Shown here: positions 27,973-40,737 of the stretch, piece after piece
How positions within the stretch are numbered: the stretch's first letter is position 1
How the letters are laid out: every line of letters starts with the position of its first letter
Assembly (NCBI RefSeq): GCF_021412625.1
Contig: NZ_JAKCFI010000007.1
Span: 124,001-188,000, forward strand
Direction of reading: 5' to 3'
Length of the DNA: 64,000 bases
Source of the DNA: Myxococcus stipitatus
Lineage (GTDB): Bacteria; Myxococcota; Myxococcia; Myxococcales; Myxococcaceae
Notes under the pieces: model-generated
Seen by the model: only the letters and a program-made list of their open reading frames with translations
The model's database searches: none
What the model was told of the DNA's origin: nothing
Made by a program: the position numbers and the translations under genes

Positions 27973-28950
27973 TCAGAGCGACAGCACGACCTTCCCGAAC
28001 GTCAGGTTCGACTCGAGGCGCCGGTGCGCTTCGGCCACCTCCTCCAGGGGGAACACGGAGTCGATGACGGGACGCAGCCGTCCCGAGGCCAGCTCGGGCA
28101 GCCAGCGCTCGCGGAAGCGGCGGGTGACGGCTTCCTTCATGGGCAACGACAGCGGACGCAGCGCCATGCCCTTGAGCTGGAGCCGCCGGAGGATGACCTG
28201 CTTCAGGTCCAGGTCGCCCCACATGCCGTTCATCACGCCCACGAGCAGCAGCGTGCCTCCGTCCCGCAGGGAGGCGAGGTTGCGGGCCATGGCCGCGCCC
28301 CCGACGAAGTCCTCCACCACGTCGACCCCCTCCCCCCGCGTCCAGCCGGCGACGGCCGCGCTGAAGTCCTCGCCGCGCAGCACCCCCGCCTCCGCGCCGA
28401 GCGCCACGCAGCGCTCGCGCTTCTCCTCCGTCCCCACCGAGACGAAGGCGCGCGCGCCAACCGCCCTCGCCAGCTGGATGCAGGCGGTGCCGATGCCGCT
28501 GCCCCCCGCGTGCACGAAGACGCTCTGCCCCTGTCGCAGGCCGCCCACCTCGAGCAGCGACTCGTGCGCGGTGCAGTACGCCTCGGGCGTGGCGGCGGCC
28601 TCGACGAAGGACCAGGCGTCCGGGACGCGGACCGCCATCCCCTCCTCCATCAAGCACGCCTCCGCGTAGCCGCCTCCATCGACGAGCCCGAAGACGCGCT
28701 CGCCCTCGCGGAAGGCCCGCACCCCTTCGCCCACCGCCTCCACGACCCCGGCCACCTCCACGCCGAGCAGCGGGCTGGTGGCGTTCGCGGGGGCCTGGTA
28801 GCCGCCCGCGCGCTGCACGGTGTCCATGCGGTTGAGCGCGGAGGCATGGACCCGCACGCGCAGCTGCCGGGGGCCTGGCACCGGGCGCGGGAGCTGCTGG
28901 AGGCGCATCACCTCCGGCCCTCCGGGGCGCTCCACCACCACCGCTCGCAT
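27973..28950 (-). CDS. Quinone-oxidoreductase-like NADPH dehydrogenase (MDR superfamily)
   Basis: A 325-residue zinc-independent medium-chain reductase of the PIG3/QOR branch: MRAVVVERPGGPEVMRL start, HASALNRMDTVQRAG, PLLGVEVAGVVEAVGEGV, EAYCTAHESL and the nucleotide-binding VFVHAGGSGIGTACIQLARAVGARA (about residues 140-165). The catalytic and structural zinc ligands of alcohol dehydrogenases are absent. Last gene of the five-gene NRPS operon, starting 4 bp after the MaoC stop. It could reduce an enoyl or quinone-like intermediate; this is inference. Confidence 0.85.
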   Translation of the reverse strand: MRAVVVERPGGPEVMRLQQLPRPVPGPRQLRVRVHASALNRMDTVQRAGGYQAPANATSPLLGVEVAGVVEAVGEGVRAFREGERVFGLVDGGGYAEACLMEEGMAVRVPDAWSFVEAAATPEAYCTAHESLLEVGGLRQGQSVFVHAGGSGIGTACIQLARAVGARAFVSVGTEEKRERCVALGAEAGVLRGEDFSAAVAGWTRGEGVDVVEDFVGGAAMARNLASLRDGGTLLLVGVMNGMWGDLDLKQVILRRLQLKGMALRPLSLPMKEAVTRRFRERWLPELASGRLRPVIDSVFPLEEVAEAHRRLESNLTFGKVVLSL

Positions 28951-28954
28951 CCCT

Positions 28955-29482
28955 TCAGTAGTTCGCATCCACATCCACGCCGTGCCCTCGCAGGGGCACC
29001 AGAAACGAGCGCTCGAAGATCATCACCACCGTGCCGTCGGATTTGAGTCCCCGGGTCTCCACCGTGACGACGCCCTGGGTCTTGCGCGAGCGGGACCTCC
29101 GCTTCGCCAGGACCCGGCTCTCCGCGTAGAGCGTGTCTCCCACGAACACGGGCGCCGTCAACCGGATGCGATCCCACCCCAGGTTGGCCACGCCCCGGGC
29201 GCTGGTGCTGTTGAGACTCATCCCCCCCACGATGGCCAGCGTCACCAGGCTGGACATCAACGGGCGCTTCCACTCCGTCTTGCTCGCGTAGACGGCGTCG
29301 ATGTGGAGCGGGTGCGTGTTGAGGCACACGAGGGACTGCCACATGTTGTCCACGTCCGTCAGGGTGCGCCCGGGGCGATGCTCGAAGACGTCCCCCACCT
29401 CGAAGTCGTCATAGAAGAGGCCGTGCGTCTCCCGGTAGCGCTGCTTGCCCACCTTCTTGTGGGCGGACACCATCTTCTTCAT
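28955..29482 (-). CDS. MaoC-like (R)-specific enoyl-CoA hydratase/dehydratase
   Basis: A 175-residue hotdog-fold protein (MKKMVSAHKKVGKQRYRETHGLFYDDFEVGDVFEH, then HPLHIDAVYA near residue 65, which carries the hydratase-motif His, and PVFVGDTLYAESRVLAKRRSRSR). Members hydrate or dehydrate 2-enoyl or beta-methylmalyl/mesaconyl thioesters. ATG 29482 overlaps the upstream lyase stop as ATGA; frames further upstream are antisense shadows. Pairing of MaoC with a CitE/HpcH lyase recalls the malyl/methylmalyl-CoA lyase and mesaconyl-CoA hydratase couple. Confidence 0.85.
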   Translation of the reverse strand: MKKMVSAHKKVGKQRYRETHGLFYDDFEVGDVFEHRPGRTLTDVDNMWQSLVCLNTHPLHIDAVYASKTEWKRPLMSSLVTLAIVGGMSLNSTSARGVANLGWDRIRLTAPVFVGDTLYAESRVLAKRRSRSRKTQGVVTVETRGLKSDGTVVMIFERSFLVPLRGHGVDVDANY

Positions 29483-30369
29483 GGGTCTCCATTCCTGGCC
29501 CCTGCTCGAAGTACCGCGGGCGCCAGCACCTCCTCGAACTGGGCGGTGGCGAGCACCCGTCGGGCGACCGTCACCAGGGGCGGGCCAATCATGCTCCCTC
29601 CCACCACCTGGATGCCTCCCTTTCCATCCCCCACCTCCGCCAGCACCCGGCGCGCGTGGGCCACCATCTGCGACGTGGGCCGCAGCGCCCCGTGCACGAC
29701 CCGCACCTGGTCGGGGTGGATGACGATCTTCCCGGTGTACCCCAGCGCGCAGACCCGGCGCGTCTCGTCCTCCAGCTCCGCCAGGTCCACCAGGTCGAAG
29801 AACGGCGAGTCGATGGCGTGCACCCCCGCGAGCGCCGCGGCGATGGCGATGCGCGAGCGCGCGTAGAGCATCGAATCCCAGGACAGCGGCACCCCCAGCT
29901 GCGCGGACAGGTCCGCCGCCCCGAAGATGAGCCCCCGGAGCCGGGGCGTGGCCATGGCGATGGCGTCCACCGCCTCCACCCCGCGCGCCGTCTCGATGAT
30001 GGCCAGCAGCGACACCTCCGGGAAGCGCGCGCCGAGCAGCGCGTCCAGCTGATGGAGCTCCGCGGCGGACTCCACCTTGGGCAACATCACCGCGTCGGGC
30101 TGCACGTCCGAATCCAGGAGGGCCAGCACGTCGCGCAGGCCCGCGTCGGTGCGCAGGCTGTTGATGCGCAGGCACATGGGCCCGCCCGTCCGGGAGCGCG
30201 CCAGGTGGGAGATCGCCAGCCTGCGCGCCTCGTTCTTGAGCGCCTGGGGGACGCCGTCCTCCAGGTCCAGCAGCCCCATGTCGGCGCCCACCTCCTCCGC
30301 CTTGTCGAAGCGCGTGGGGTCGAGCGCAGGGGTGACGAGGAACGTCCTGCACTGCAAGGGCATGGGCAT
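29479..30369 (-). CDS. HpcH/HpaI-CitE-like aldolase/lyase
   Basis: A 296-residue TIM-barrel lyase of the CitE-like group, which cleaves or forms malyl-, citramalyl- or methylmalyl-type thioesters with a divalent metal. Visible residues: LLDLEDGVP near 33 (metal-site Asp/Glu), CLRINSLRT near 66 (substrate-carboxylate Arg), LPKVESAAEL, LAIIETARGV (metal Glu) and GLIFGAADLSAQLG near 145 (metal Asp). It starts 3 bp after the PLP-enzyme stop and overlaps the MaoC gene by 4 bp. An alternative ATG lies two codons later. Confidence 0.87.
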   Translation of the reverse strand: MPMPLQCRTFLVTPALDPTRFDKAEEVGADMGLLDLEDGVPQALKNEARRLAISHLARSRTGGPMCLRINSLRTDAGLRDVLALLDSDVQPDAVMLPKVESAAELHQLDALLGARFPEVSLLAIIETARGVEAVDAIAMATPRLRGLIFGAADLSAQLGVPLSWDSMLYARSRIAIAAALAGVHAIDSPFFDLVDLAELEDETRRVCALGYTGKIVIHPDQVRVVHGALRPTSQMVAHARRVLAEVGDGKGGIQVVGGSMIGPPLVTVARRVLATAQFEEVLAPAVLRAGARNGDP

Positions 30370-30372
30370 GGA

Positions 30373-31587
30373 TCAGGTCCCGGGAACCGCCAGCTCCACG
30401 AGCGCGTCACACAGGCGCCGCAGGTCTTCGTGGGTGAGGTTGGAGCGGAGGATGATGCGCAGTCCCGCGCGTCCCTTGGGGACGATGGGGAAGAACACGG
30501 CCGAGGCATAGAACCCGCGCTCCATCAACTGGCGCGAGCGCTCCACCGCCATGGCCTCCGGGCCCACGTCGATGACCTTGATGGGGAAGTCCTCGCCCAC
30601 GGTGCGGGTGGCGACCCGCTCGTCGAAGTAGCGGACGTTCTCGCGCAGCCGCCGCTGGCGCGCGTGGAGCTCCTCGCCGCCATGCAGCCGCGCGGACGCC
30701 AGGCTCGCGCCGATGGCGGGGATGGACAGGCTCTGCGACCAGCCCAGCGGCCCCGCGAAGCGGCCCACCAGGTCCGCGTGATGGCCGGGGCCGAGCATCA
30801 CCGCGCCCCCCGCCGTCCCGAAGCCCTTGCCCAGCGAGCCGATGATGATGGTGCGCTCGTTGAGCTCCCCCTTCATCGCCGCCCGCACGTACCCCTCCCC
30901 CGCCTCGCCGTAGAGGGAGAGCGAGTGCGAGTCGTCGAAGTACAGGAACAGGCCGTAGCGCTCCTGCAGGCGGAACAACTCGTGGACGATGGCCACCCCG
31001 CCCATGGAATAGAACCCGTCCGCGACATACGCGACGCGCGCGTGCTTGCGGCAGAGGTCCTCCAGGAAGTCGATGTCGTTGTGGGGCGCGGTGATGACGT
31101 GGGTCTCGTCCGCGCAGATGGGCTTGATGAGGTTCATCGAGAAGTGGGCGGACTTGTCGAAGACCAGGATGGGCTTCTGGCCGTCTGGCAGCAGGTGCCC
31201 GGACGCGATGAGCGGCAGCAGGCCCGCGCTGGCGGAGCTGGCGGAGTTGGTGACGATGGTCCGCGCGCGCCAGCGGCGCGACAGCTCCTCCTCGAGGTGG
31301 TCCAGGTCGGCCAGCCGCACCCGGAGCCGGGAGATGGACATGCAGAGCGTCCCCTCGCGGCGGAGCACGTCGATGGCCCCCTGGAGGACCGCCGGGTGCG
31401 AGTCCAGCCCCAGGTACGAGCACGAACAGGTGTTGATGAATTCACGCCCATCCGGCAGCGCGAGCGTGCCGCGCTCCGTGTTGTGGACCGCCAGGTCCAG
31501 CAGCCCCGCCTCCTTCGCCGCCGCGAAGGAGGGGTTGCCCAGGCCCACCATCGACTCCGTGTTGCGATAGCGATTCTTGAGTTCCAT
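30373..31587 (-). CDS. Alpha-oxoamine-synthase-like PLP enzyme (BioF/Kbl/CqsA family)
   Basis: A 404-residue fold-type I PLP enzyme. Family landmarks: CSCSYLGLDSHPAV near residue 55, ADGFYSMGGVA near 190 (PLP-binding Asp), FDDSHSLSLYG near 217 and the Schiff-base segment IIGSLGKGFGTAGG near 245. Such enzymes condense an acyl thioester with an amino acid, with decarboxylation, to give an alpha-amino ketone; some act on carrier-protein-bound acyl groups and serve as release enzymes. It begins 6 bp after the NRPS stop, so a role in releasing or extending the NRPS product is a reasonable inference. It is not an aminotransferase of the MxcL type. Confidence 0.85.
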   Translation of the reverse strand: MELKNRYRNTESMVGLGNPSFAAAKEAGLLDLAVHNTERGTLALPDGREFINTCSCSYLGLDSHPAVLQGAIDVLRREGTLCMSISRLRVRLADLDHLEEELSRRWRARTIVTNSASSASAGLLPLIASGHLLPDGQKPILVFDKSAHFSMNLIKPICADETHVITAPHNDIDFLEDLCRKHARVAYVADGFYSMGGVAIVHELFRLQERYGLFLYFDDSHSLSLYGEAGEGYVRAAMKGELNERTIIIGSLGKGFGTAGGAVMLGPGHHADLVGRFAGPLGWSQSLSIPAIGASLASARLHGGEELHARQRRLRENVRYFDERVATRTVGEDFPIKVIDVGPEAMAVERSRQLMERGFYASAVFFPIVPKGRAGLRIILRSNLTHEDLRRLCDALVELAVPGT

Positions 31588-31593
31588 ACCGCT

Positions 31594-36552
<4,959 letters not shown>

Positions 36553-36564
36553 GGCTCACACAAG

Positions 36565-36577
36565 GTGAGCGGCTCAC
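36565..36577. promoter_or_regulatory. GTGAGC-G-GCTCAC palindrome upstream of the NRPS operon
   Basis: Perfect 6-bp arms around one base, 12 bp upstream of the ATG at 36552; GGCTCACA also recurs at 36553-36560, 18 bp away. The outer GTGA...TCAC matches Crp-type half-sites, though the spacer is 5 bp rather than 6. A Crp-family regulator is encoded just upstream (37670-38338). If this is an operator near the promoter, the true NRPS start may be one of the downstream ATGs. Confidence 0.5.
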
Positions 36578-36700
36578 ATTCGACGGGTGGATGCGACCCT
36601 GACCCAGGGGTGCGGAGGTGGTGTCAGGCCCGTTGCCCATACCGCTCCGCGCCAGGGTCGGGTGGAAAAGTCGCGTTCGATTGTCGCCTACTGACCTGTT

Positions 36701-37564
36701 TCAACCGGTGATGAGCGCCATGGTCCGGTTCATCCGGCTCAAGCCCAGGCGCACCAGCGCGCGGCGGAAGTCGGCCTGGGCCCAGAAGAATTTCCGGAAG
36801 ACCTCTCGCTCCAGCCGCAGCAACGTGCAAGGCGTCGCGGTGCGGACAGTGGCCGTGGCGACACGCCCTCGCAACAGGGACACCTCGCCGAAGATGGAGC
36901 CCTCCTCCATGTCTGGGTATGGCGTGGTGTGTCCGTCCAGGTGTGTATGAAAAACAGAACAACGCCCCCGCAGGAGGACGAAGAGGGCGTTGCCCGGGGT
37001 GCCGCGCGCGAGGAGCGTCTCTCCCTCGGGCACCGCGCAGGGCACCAGCGCGCTGCCCAGCTGATGCCACAGGTCGGGAGACAGCGTCGCGAGCAGCGGG
37101 CTGCTGCGCACCGCGTCGGCCAGGAACCGCTCCCTGCAACGCATGGTGACGACCGGCCCCTCGACGCCGTGTCGCGCGCCGGACATGGCCAGGCCGCTCC
37201 GCGACAGCTCGCGCAGCACGGTGCGCCCCAGCGTGACGACCGTCGCCGTGCGGGGACAGTCCGTCATCAACGCCATCTCCCCGAAGAACTCTCCGGCGGA
37301 CAGCTGGGCCACCGTCCTCGGCGCTCCCACGCCCCGCTCCCTCACCACCGCCACCCGCCCCTCCACGATGACGAACATGGACGAGCCCCGGTCTCCCTCC
37401 CGCACCACCATGTGGCCGGGAGGCAGGAAGCGCGTCCACACCGGCAACGGAGCTCCCCCCAGCACCGCCACGTCCGACTCCCCCTGCGCGGACGCCACCG
37501 CCGCTGGCGTCGCCCGCATGCCCTCTGCGGGCGGAGTGCACGGATTGAGAGCCAGACGCGACAT
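36701..37564 (-). CDS. Tandem cyclic-nucleotide-binding-domain protein without HTH
   Basis: A 287-residue protein with two Crp-type sensor domains: the first (about residues 38-130) contains LSAGEFFGEMALMTDCPRTATVV, a near-canonical phosphate-binding cassette with Glu and Arg; the second (about 155-280) has MEEGSIFGEVSLLRGRVATATVR, with a changed cassette. There is no winged-helix DNA-binding domain; the chain ends shortly after the second domain. It probably works as a nucleotide-responsive regulator through protein contacts. Minus strand, between the Crp regulator and the NRPS, with a GTGA-N6-TCAC palindrome 64 bp upstream. Confidence 0.85.
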   Translation of the reverse strand: MSRLALNPCTPPAEGMRATPAAVASAQGESDVAVLGGAPLPVWTRFLPPGHMVVREGDRGSSMFVIVEGRVAVVRERGVGAPRTVAQLSAGEFFGEMALMTDCPRTATVVTLGRTVLRELSRSGLAMSGARHGVEGPVVTMRCRERFLADAVRSSPLLATLSPDLWHQLGSALVPCAVPEGETLLARGTPGNALFVLLRGRCSVFHTHLDGHTTPYPDMEEGSIFGEVSLLRGRVATATVRTATPCTLLRLEREVFRKFFWAQADFRRALVRLGLSRMNRTMALITG

Positions 37565-37627
37565 GGAAGTCCTCCACGATGGGAGTGGGATTCCGGGACA
37601 ACTTAGAACTCGCGAGGAACGTGCGCA

Positions 37628-37641
37628 GTGAAGCGCTTCAC
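37628..37641. promoter_or_regulatory. Crp-type palindrome GTGAAGCGCTTCAC
   Basis: A perfect 14-bp palindrome with the exact GTGA-N6-TCAC core of Crp/Fnr-family sites, flanked by A on both sides (AGTGA...TCACA). It lies 64 bp upstream of the tandem-cNMP-domain gene (start 37564) and just after the Crp-family gene's stop. It is a likely binding site for that Crp protein. Confidence 0.6.
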
Positions 37642-37669
37642 ACCATGGGAATCACGACGTCCCATGCCC

Positions 37670-38338
37670 TCATTCCAACTGCTCCGGGCGGACCAGGGTG
37701 ATGCGTCCCCCCTCGTAGGCCAGCAATCCCTCACGGACAAAGAATCGCATCCATTTATTGGCGCTCTCACGCGTGAGACCACAAAGGCTGGCAATCTCCG
37801 TCTGGGTGAACCGCTGTGGGATGACGACGCCGTCCGTCGCCCGTTGCCCCTGATGACGCGCCAGCTCCAGCAGCACGCGCACCAACCGCTCCCGCGCGTC
37901 CAGGAAGTGGGTGTCATGGACCAGACGCGTCACGTGGCGGACCATCCGGCTCAACGTGGCGAGCAACCCCAGCGCGAGCTGCGGGCGCGTGTCCAGGAAC
38001 CGCTGGAAGTCCTCGCGTTGCAGGCTCAACAGCTCCGTGTCCTCGCGCGCCACCGCGTCCGTCGAGCGGGGCTCGCCATCCAACAACGCCAGCTCCCCGA
38101 AGAAATCCCCGCGCGACAACAGCGCCAGGATGACCTCCTTGCCCTCGTGCGAACACAAGCGGATGGCCACCTCGCCCTGCTGGATGACATAGAGCGACCG
38201 CCCCACGTCCCCCTGGCGGAACACCACGTCCCCCTTCGAGAACCGCCTCGGCCTCAGCAACGACGACAGACTCTCGAGCGCGTGCGCGTCGAGCCGCTCG
38301 AAGATCGAGACCTGGGACAGGATCCGGACATACGACAT
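37670..38338 (-). CDS. Crp/Fnr-family transcriptional regulator
   Basis: A 222-residue regulator. N-terminal cNMP-type beta-barrel (about residues 10-120: FSKGDVVFRQGDVGRSLYVIQQGEVAIRL, then LSRGDFFGELALLDGEPRSTDAV with the Glu and Arg of a nucleotide-binding cassette), dimerisation helix, and a C-terminal HTH_Crp domain (about 165-215: FTQTEIASLCGLTRESANKWMRFFVREGLL). No Fe-S cysteine cluster at the N-terminus, so it is a Crp rather than an Fnr type. ATG 38338 follows GGGGGGAG; the longer frame is spurious. Divergent from mxcC; an 18-bp palindrome (38363-38380) lies 24 bp upstream. Confidence 0.9.
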   Translation of the reverse strand: MSYVRILSQVSIFERLDAHALESLSSLLRPRRFSKGDVVFRQGDVGRSLYVIQQGEVAIRLCSHEGKEVILALLSRGDFFGELALLDGEPRSTDAVAREDTELLSLQREDFQRFLDTRPQLALGLLATLSRMVRHVTRLVHDTHFLDARERLVRVLLELARHQGQRATDGVVIPQRFTQTEIASLCGLTRESANKWMRFFVREGLLAYEGGRITLVRPEQLE

Positions 38339-38362
38339 GACTTCTCCCCCCGGCCCTACGGC

Positions 38363-38380
38363 CTTCCTCCAGGGAGGAAG
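38363..38380. promoter_or_regulatory. Perfect palindrome CTTCCTCC-AG-GGAGGAAG upstream of the crp-like gene
   Basis: Eight-base perfect arms around AG, 24 bp upstream of the minus-strand start at 38338. Could be an operator, or an mRNA hairpin whose arm resembles a ribosome-binding site (GGAGG). Function not established. Confidence 0.4.
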
Positions 38381-38473
38381 CTCGGGCCCTCTGTCATCAA
38401 AACGCACTCGGGGACGACCTTGCACCCTCTTCCCGAAGATGTCGTTCCCCCGGCTTCGTCCGAATTACGGGTC

Positions 38474-38538
38474 TTGACACAACCTGCCACGCATGGCACT
38501 TAGTCACCCAATATCGATAATGAGAACCATTCTCATTA
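38474..38538 (+). promoter_or_regulatory. Fur-controlled promoter of the mxcC operon
   Basis: TTGACA (38474-38479) is a consensus -35 hexamer. The Fur box at 38518-38538 has perfect arms TAATGAGAA and TTCTCATTA around CCA; GATAAT at its left edge (38516-38521) can also serve as a -10-like element. The arrangement predicts Fe(II)-Fur repression of mxcC and the genes behind it. The same TTGACA-to-box distance recurs before mxcH. Confidence 0.85.
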
Positions 38539-38595
38539 CCCGGCGGTTCGCAAGGTCTCCCGGGAGGCCGTGCGTGCGGGAGGGCGAGGAATCCC

Positions 38596-39369
38596 ATGGC
38601 TACGCAGACCAGGGTGGCGCTCGTCACGGGCGCCGCGCGGGGGATTGGCGCGGAGGTCGCGCGGGTGCTGGCGGAGGACGCCGTCATCGCGGCGCTCGAC
38701 AGGGACGCCGAGGGCCTGCTGTCGCTCGTCGCGGAGCTGCGTGGCCAGGGGCGCAAGGCGACGGCCTGGCCCGTGGACGTGAGCGACAGCGCGGCGGTGG
38801 AGGCCGTCGTCGAGCGCGTGGAGGGCGAGCTGGGGCCCATCGACATCCTGGCCAACGTGGCGGGCGTGTTGCGGATGGGGCCCGCGGTGTCGCTGAGTGA
38901 CGCGGACTGGGCGACGACGTTCGGGGTGAACACCCACGGCGTGTTCCATGTCTCACGCGCCGTCGCCCGGCGGATGGTGCCGCGCCGTTCGGGCGTCATC
39001 GTCACCGTCGGCTCCAACGCCGCCGGCACGCCGCGCATGCAGATGGCGGCGTACGTCGCCTCCAAGGCCGCCTCCACCATGTTCACCAAGTGCCTGGGCC
39101 TGGAGCTGGCCCAGTACGGCATCCGCTGCAACGTGGTGTCGCCCGGCTCCACCGACACGGCCATGCAGCGCGCCCTGTGGAAGGACGACTCCGGAGGCGA
39201 GGCCGTCATCGAGGGCTCCCTGGACAGCTACCGCCTGGGCATCCCCCTGCGGCGCATCGCCTCTCCTCGGGACATCGCCAACGCCGTGCAGTTCCTCGTA
39301 TCGGACAAGGCGCGCCACATCACCATGCACGACCTGTGTGTCGACGGTGGCGCGACCCTCGGCGCCTAG
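38596..39369 (+). CDS. mxcC: 2,3-dihydro-2,3-dihydroxybenzoate dehydrogenase (MxcC/EntA)
   Basis: Oxidises 2,3-dihydro-2,3-dihydroxybenzoate to 2,3-dihydroxybenzoate with NAD, the last step of DHB synthesis for myxochelin. A 257-residue short-chain dehydrogenase: [16 protein letters not shown] (Rossmann TGxxxGxG), [11 protein letters not shown], catalytic Ser in [11 protein letters not shown] and YVASKAAS (YxxxK), then [13 protein letters not shown] typical of EntA/DhbA. First gene after the Fur box. mxcD starts 135 bp later; the gap shows no separate promoter. Confidence 0.93.
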   Translation: MATQTRVALVTGAARGIGAEVARVLAEDAVIAALDRDAEGLLSLVAELRGQGRKATAWPVDVSDSAAVEAVVERVEGELGPIDILANVAGVLRMGPAVSLSDADWATTFGVNTHGVFHVSRAVARRMVPRRSGVIVTVGSNAAGTPRMQMAAYVASKAASTMFTKCLGLELAQYGIRCNVVSPGSTDTAMQRALWKDDSGGEAVIEGSLDSYRLGIPLRRIASPRDIANAVQFLVSDKARHITMHDLCVDGGATLGA

Positions 39370-39504
39370 TGCGCGGCGCCCCGCCCGCCGGAGCGCATGC
39401 GGGCCCGCGGGGGCGGCCACGCGTCGTGGTTTCGAATTCAACACCCCATGAATCCTGCCCGGACGCGGACGCCGCGACACGGGCCCGGCAACAGGAGGCA
39501 GGAA

Positions 39505-40737
39505 GTGACGACGCACGGAGACGACGCGGCCCCCCGGAAGCTGGCCGCCCAACTGCTGCGAAGCTACGAGGCGGGCTCCTCGTTCTTCTTCGCCTCGCCG
39601 CGCCGCACGCTGCTGGCGCAGGGCACCTTCGCCGCGGTGCCCCACGTGGGAGGCCCCAACGCGCTGGAGAAGCTGCCGGAGCGCGTGGCGAAGGTCCTGG
39701 CCGACGCGCGCCAGGCGGACCATGACATCCCCATCGCCGTGGGCGCGGTGCCCTTCGACGGGCGCGTGCCCGCGCAGCTGGTGGTGCCGCAGACGCTCCA
39801 GCGCGCCGGCCCGCTCGTGTTCGACGACACCCTGTCGCCCGCCCCTACCCTGCCGCCGCGCTACACGGTGCAGCCGGTGCCCGAGCCGTCCGCCTATCTC
39901 GACGGCGTGTCGCGCGCGCTGAAGCTGATGGAGTCGGGCCCGCTGCGCAAGGTGGTGCTGTCGCGCTCGCTCCATCTGAGCGCCGCCACGCCCATCGACC
40001 TGCGCGGCCTGCTGTTCAACCTGGCGCGCCGCAACCCCTCCGGCTTCACCTTCGCGGTGGACCTGCCCCAGCGTCCGGCCAGCGCGCCGGGCGAGGGCCG
40101 CCGCACGCTCATCGGCGCGAGCCCGGAGCTGCTCGTGTCCCGCAACGGCATGCAGGTGTTGGCCAATCCGCTCGCGGGCTCGGCCGCCCGAAGCCCGGAC
40201 CCCATCGAGGACCAGGCCCGCGCCGCCGCCCTGCTCGAGTCGCCCAAGGACCTGCACGAGCACGCGGTGGTCATCGACGCCGTGGCCGAGGCGATGCGCC
40301 CGTTCTGCAAGACGCTCGACGTGCCCGCCCGCCCGTCGCTCGTGAGCACGCAGACGCTGTGGCACCTGTCCAGCCGCATCACCGGGGAGCTGGCGGACCC
40401 GTCCATTACCTCGCTGACGCTGGCCGTCGCGCTGCACCCGACGCCCGCCGTCTGCGGCGACCCCACGGAGCTGGCGCACGCGGCCATCGGCCACATCGAG
40501 CCGTTCGAGCGCGGCTACTACACGGGCACCGTCGGATGGTGCGACGCCAATGGCGACGGTCAGTGGGCGGTGACCATCCGCTGCGCGGAGGCCGACGAGC
40601 ACACCCTGCGCCTGTACGCGGGTGCGGGTATCGTCGCCGGCTCCAAGCCGGAGGCGGAGCTGGCGGAGACCGAGGCCAAGTTCCGCACCATGCTCCAGGC
40701 CATGGGCCTGGGCCAGGCCGCCGGAGCGAAGCCATGA
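39505..40737 (+). CDS. mxcD: Isochorismate synthase (MxcD/EntC)
   Basis: Converts chorismate to isochorismate, the entry to DHB. A 410-residue chorismate-utilising enzyme: [15 protein letters not shown] near residue 148, [16 protein letters not shown] near 200, LAGSAARS near 223, [20 protein letters not shown] near 312 and [19 protein letters not shown] near 333, the family's catalytic and Mg-binding segments. GTG 39505 is preferred for its AGGAGG site; an in-frame ATG at 39448 lacks one. The stop overlaps the mxcE ATG by 4 bp. Confidence 0.93.
   Translation: MTTHGDDAAPRKLAAQLLRSYEAGSSFFFASPRRTLLAQGTFAAVPHVGGPNALEKLPERVAKVLADARQADHDIPIAVGAVPFDGRVPAQLVVPQTLQRAGPLVFDDTLSPAPTLPPRYTVQPVPEPSAYLDGVSRALKLMESGPLRKVVLSRSLHLSAATPIDLRGLLFNLARRNPSGFTFAVDLPQRPASAPGEGRRTLIGASPELLVSRNGMQVLANPLAGSAARSPDPIEDQARAAALLESPKDLHEHAVVIDAVAEAMRPFCKTLDVPARPSLVSTQTLWHLSSRITGELADPSITSLTLAVALHPTPAVCGDPTELAHAAIGHIEPFERGYYTGTVGWCDANGDGQWAVTIRCAEADEHTLRLYAGAGIVAGSKPEAELAETEAKFRTMLQAMGLGQAAGAKP

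Noticed and set aside
30373-31587. MxcL-type aminotransferase for myxochelin B
   Set aside because: Motifs (DDSHS, SLGKGFG) are those of alpha-oxoamine synthases, not class III aminotransferases.
36701-37564. Second Crp transcription factor
   Set aside because: Two sensor domains are present but no helix-turn-helix.
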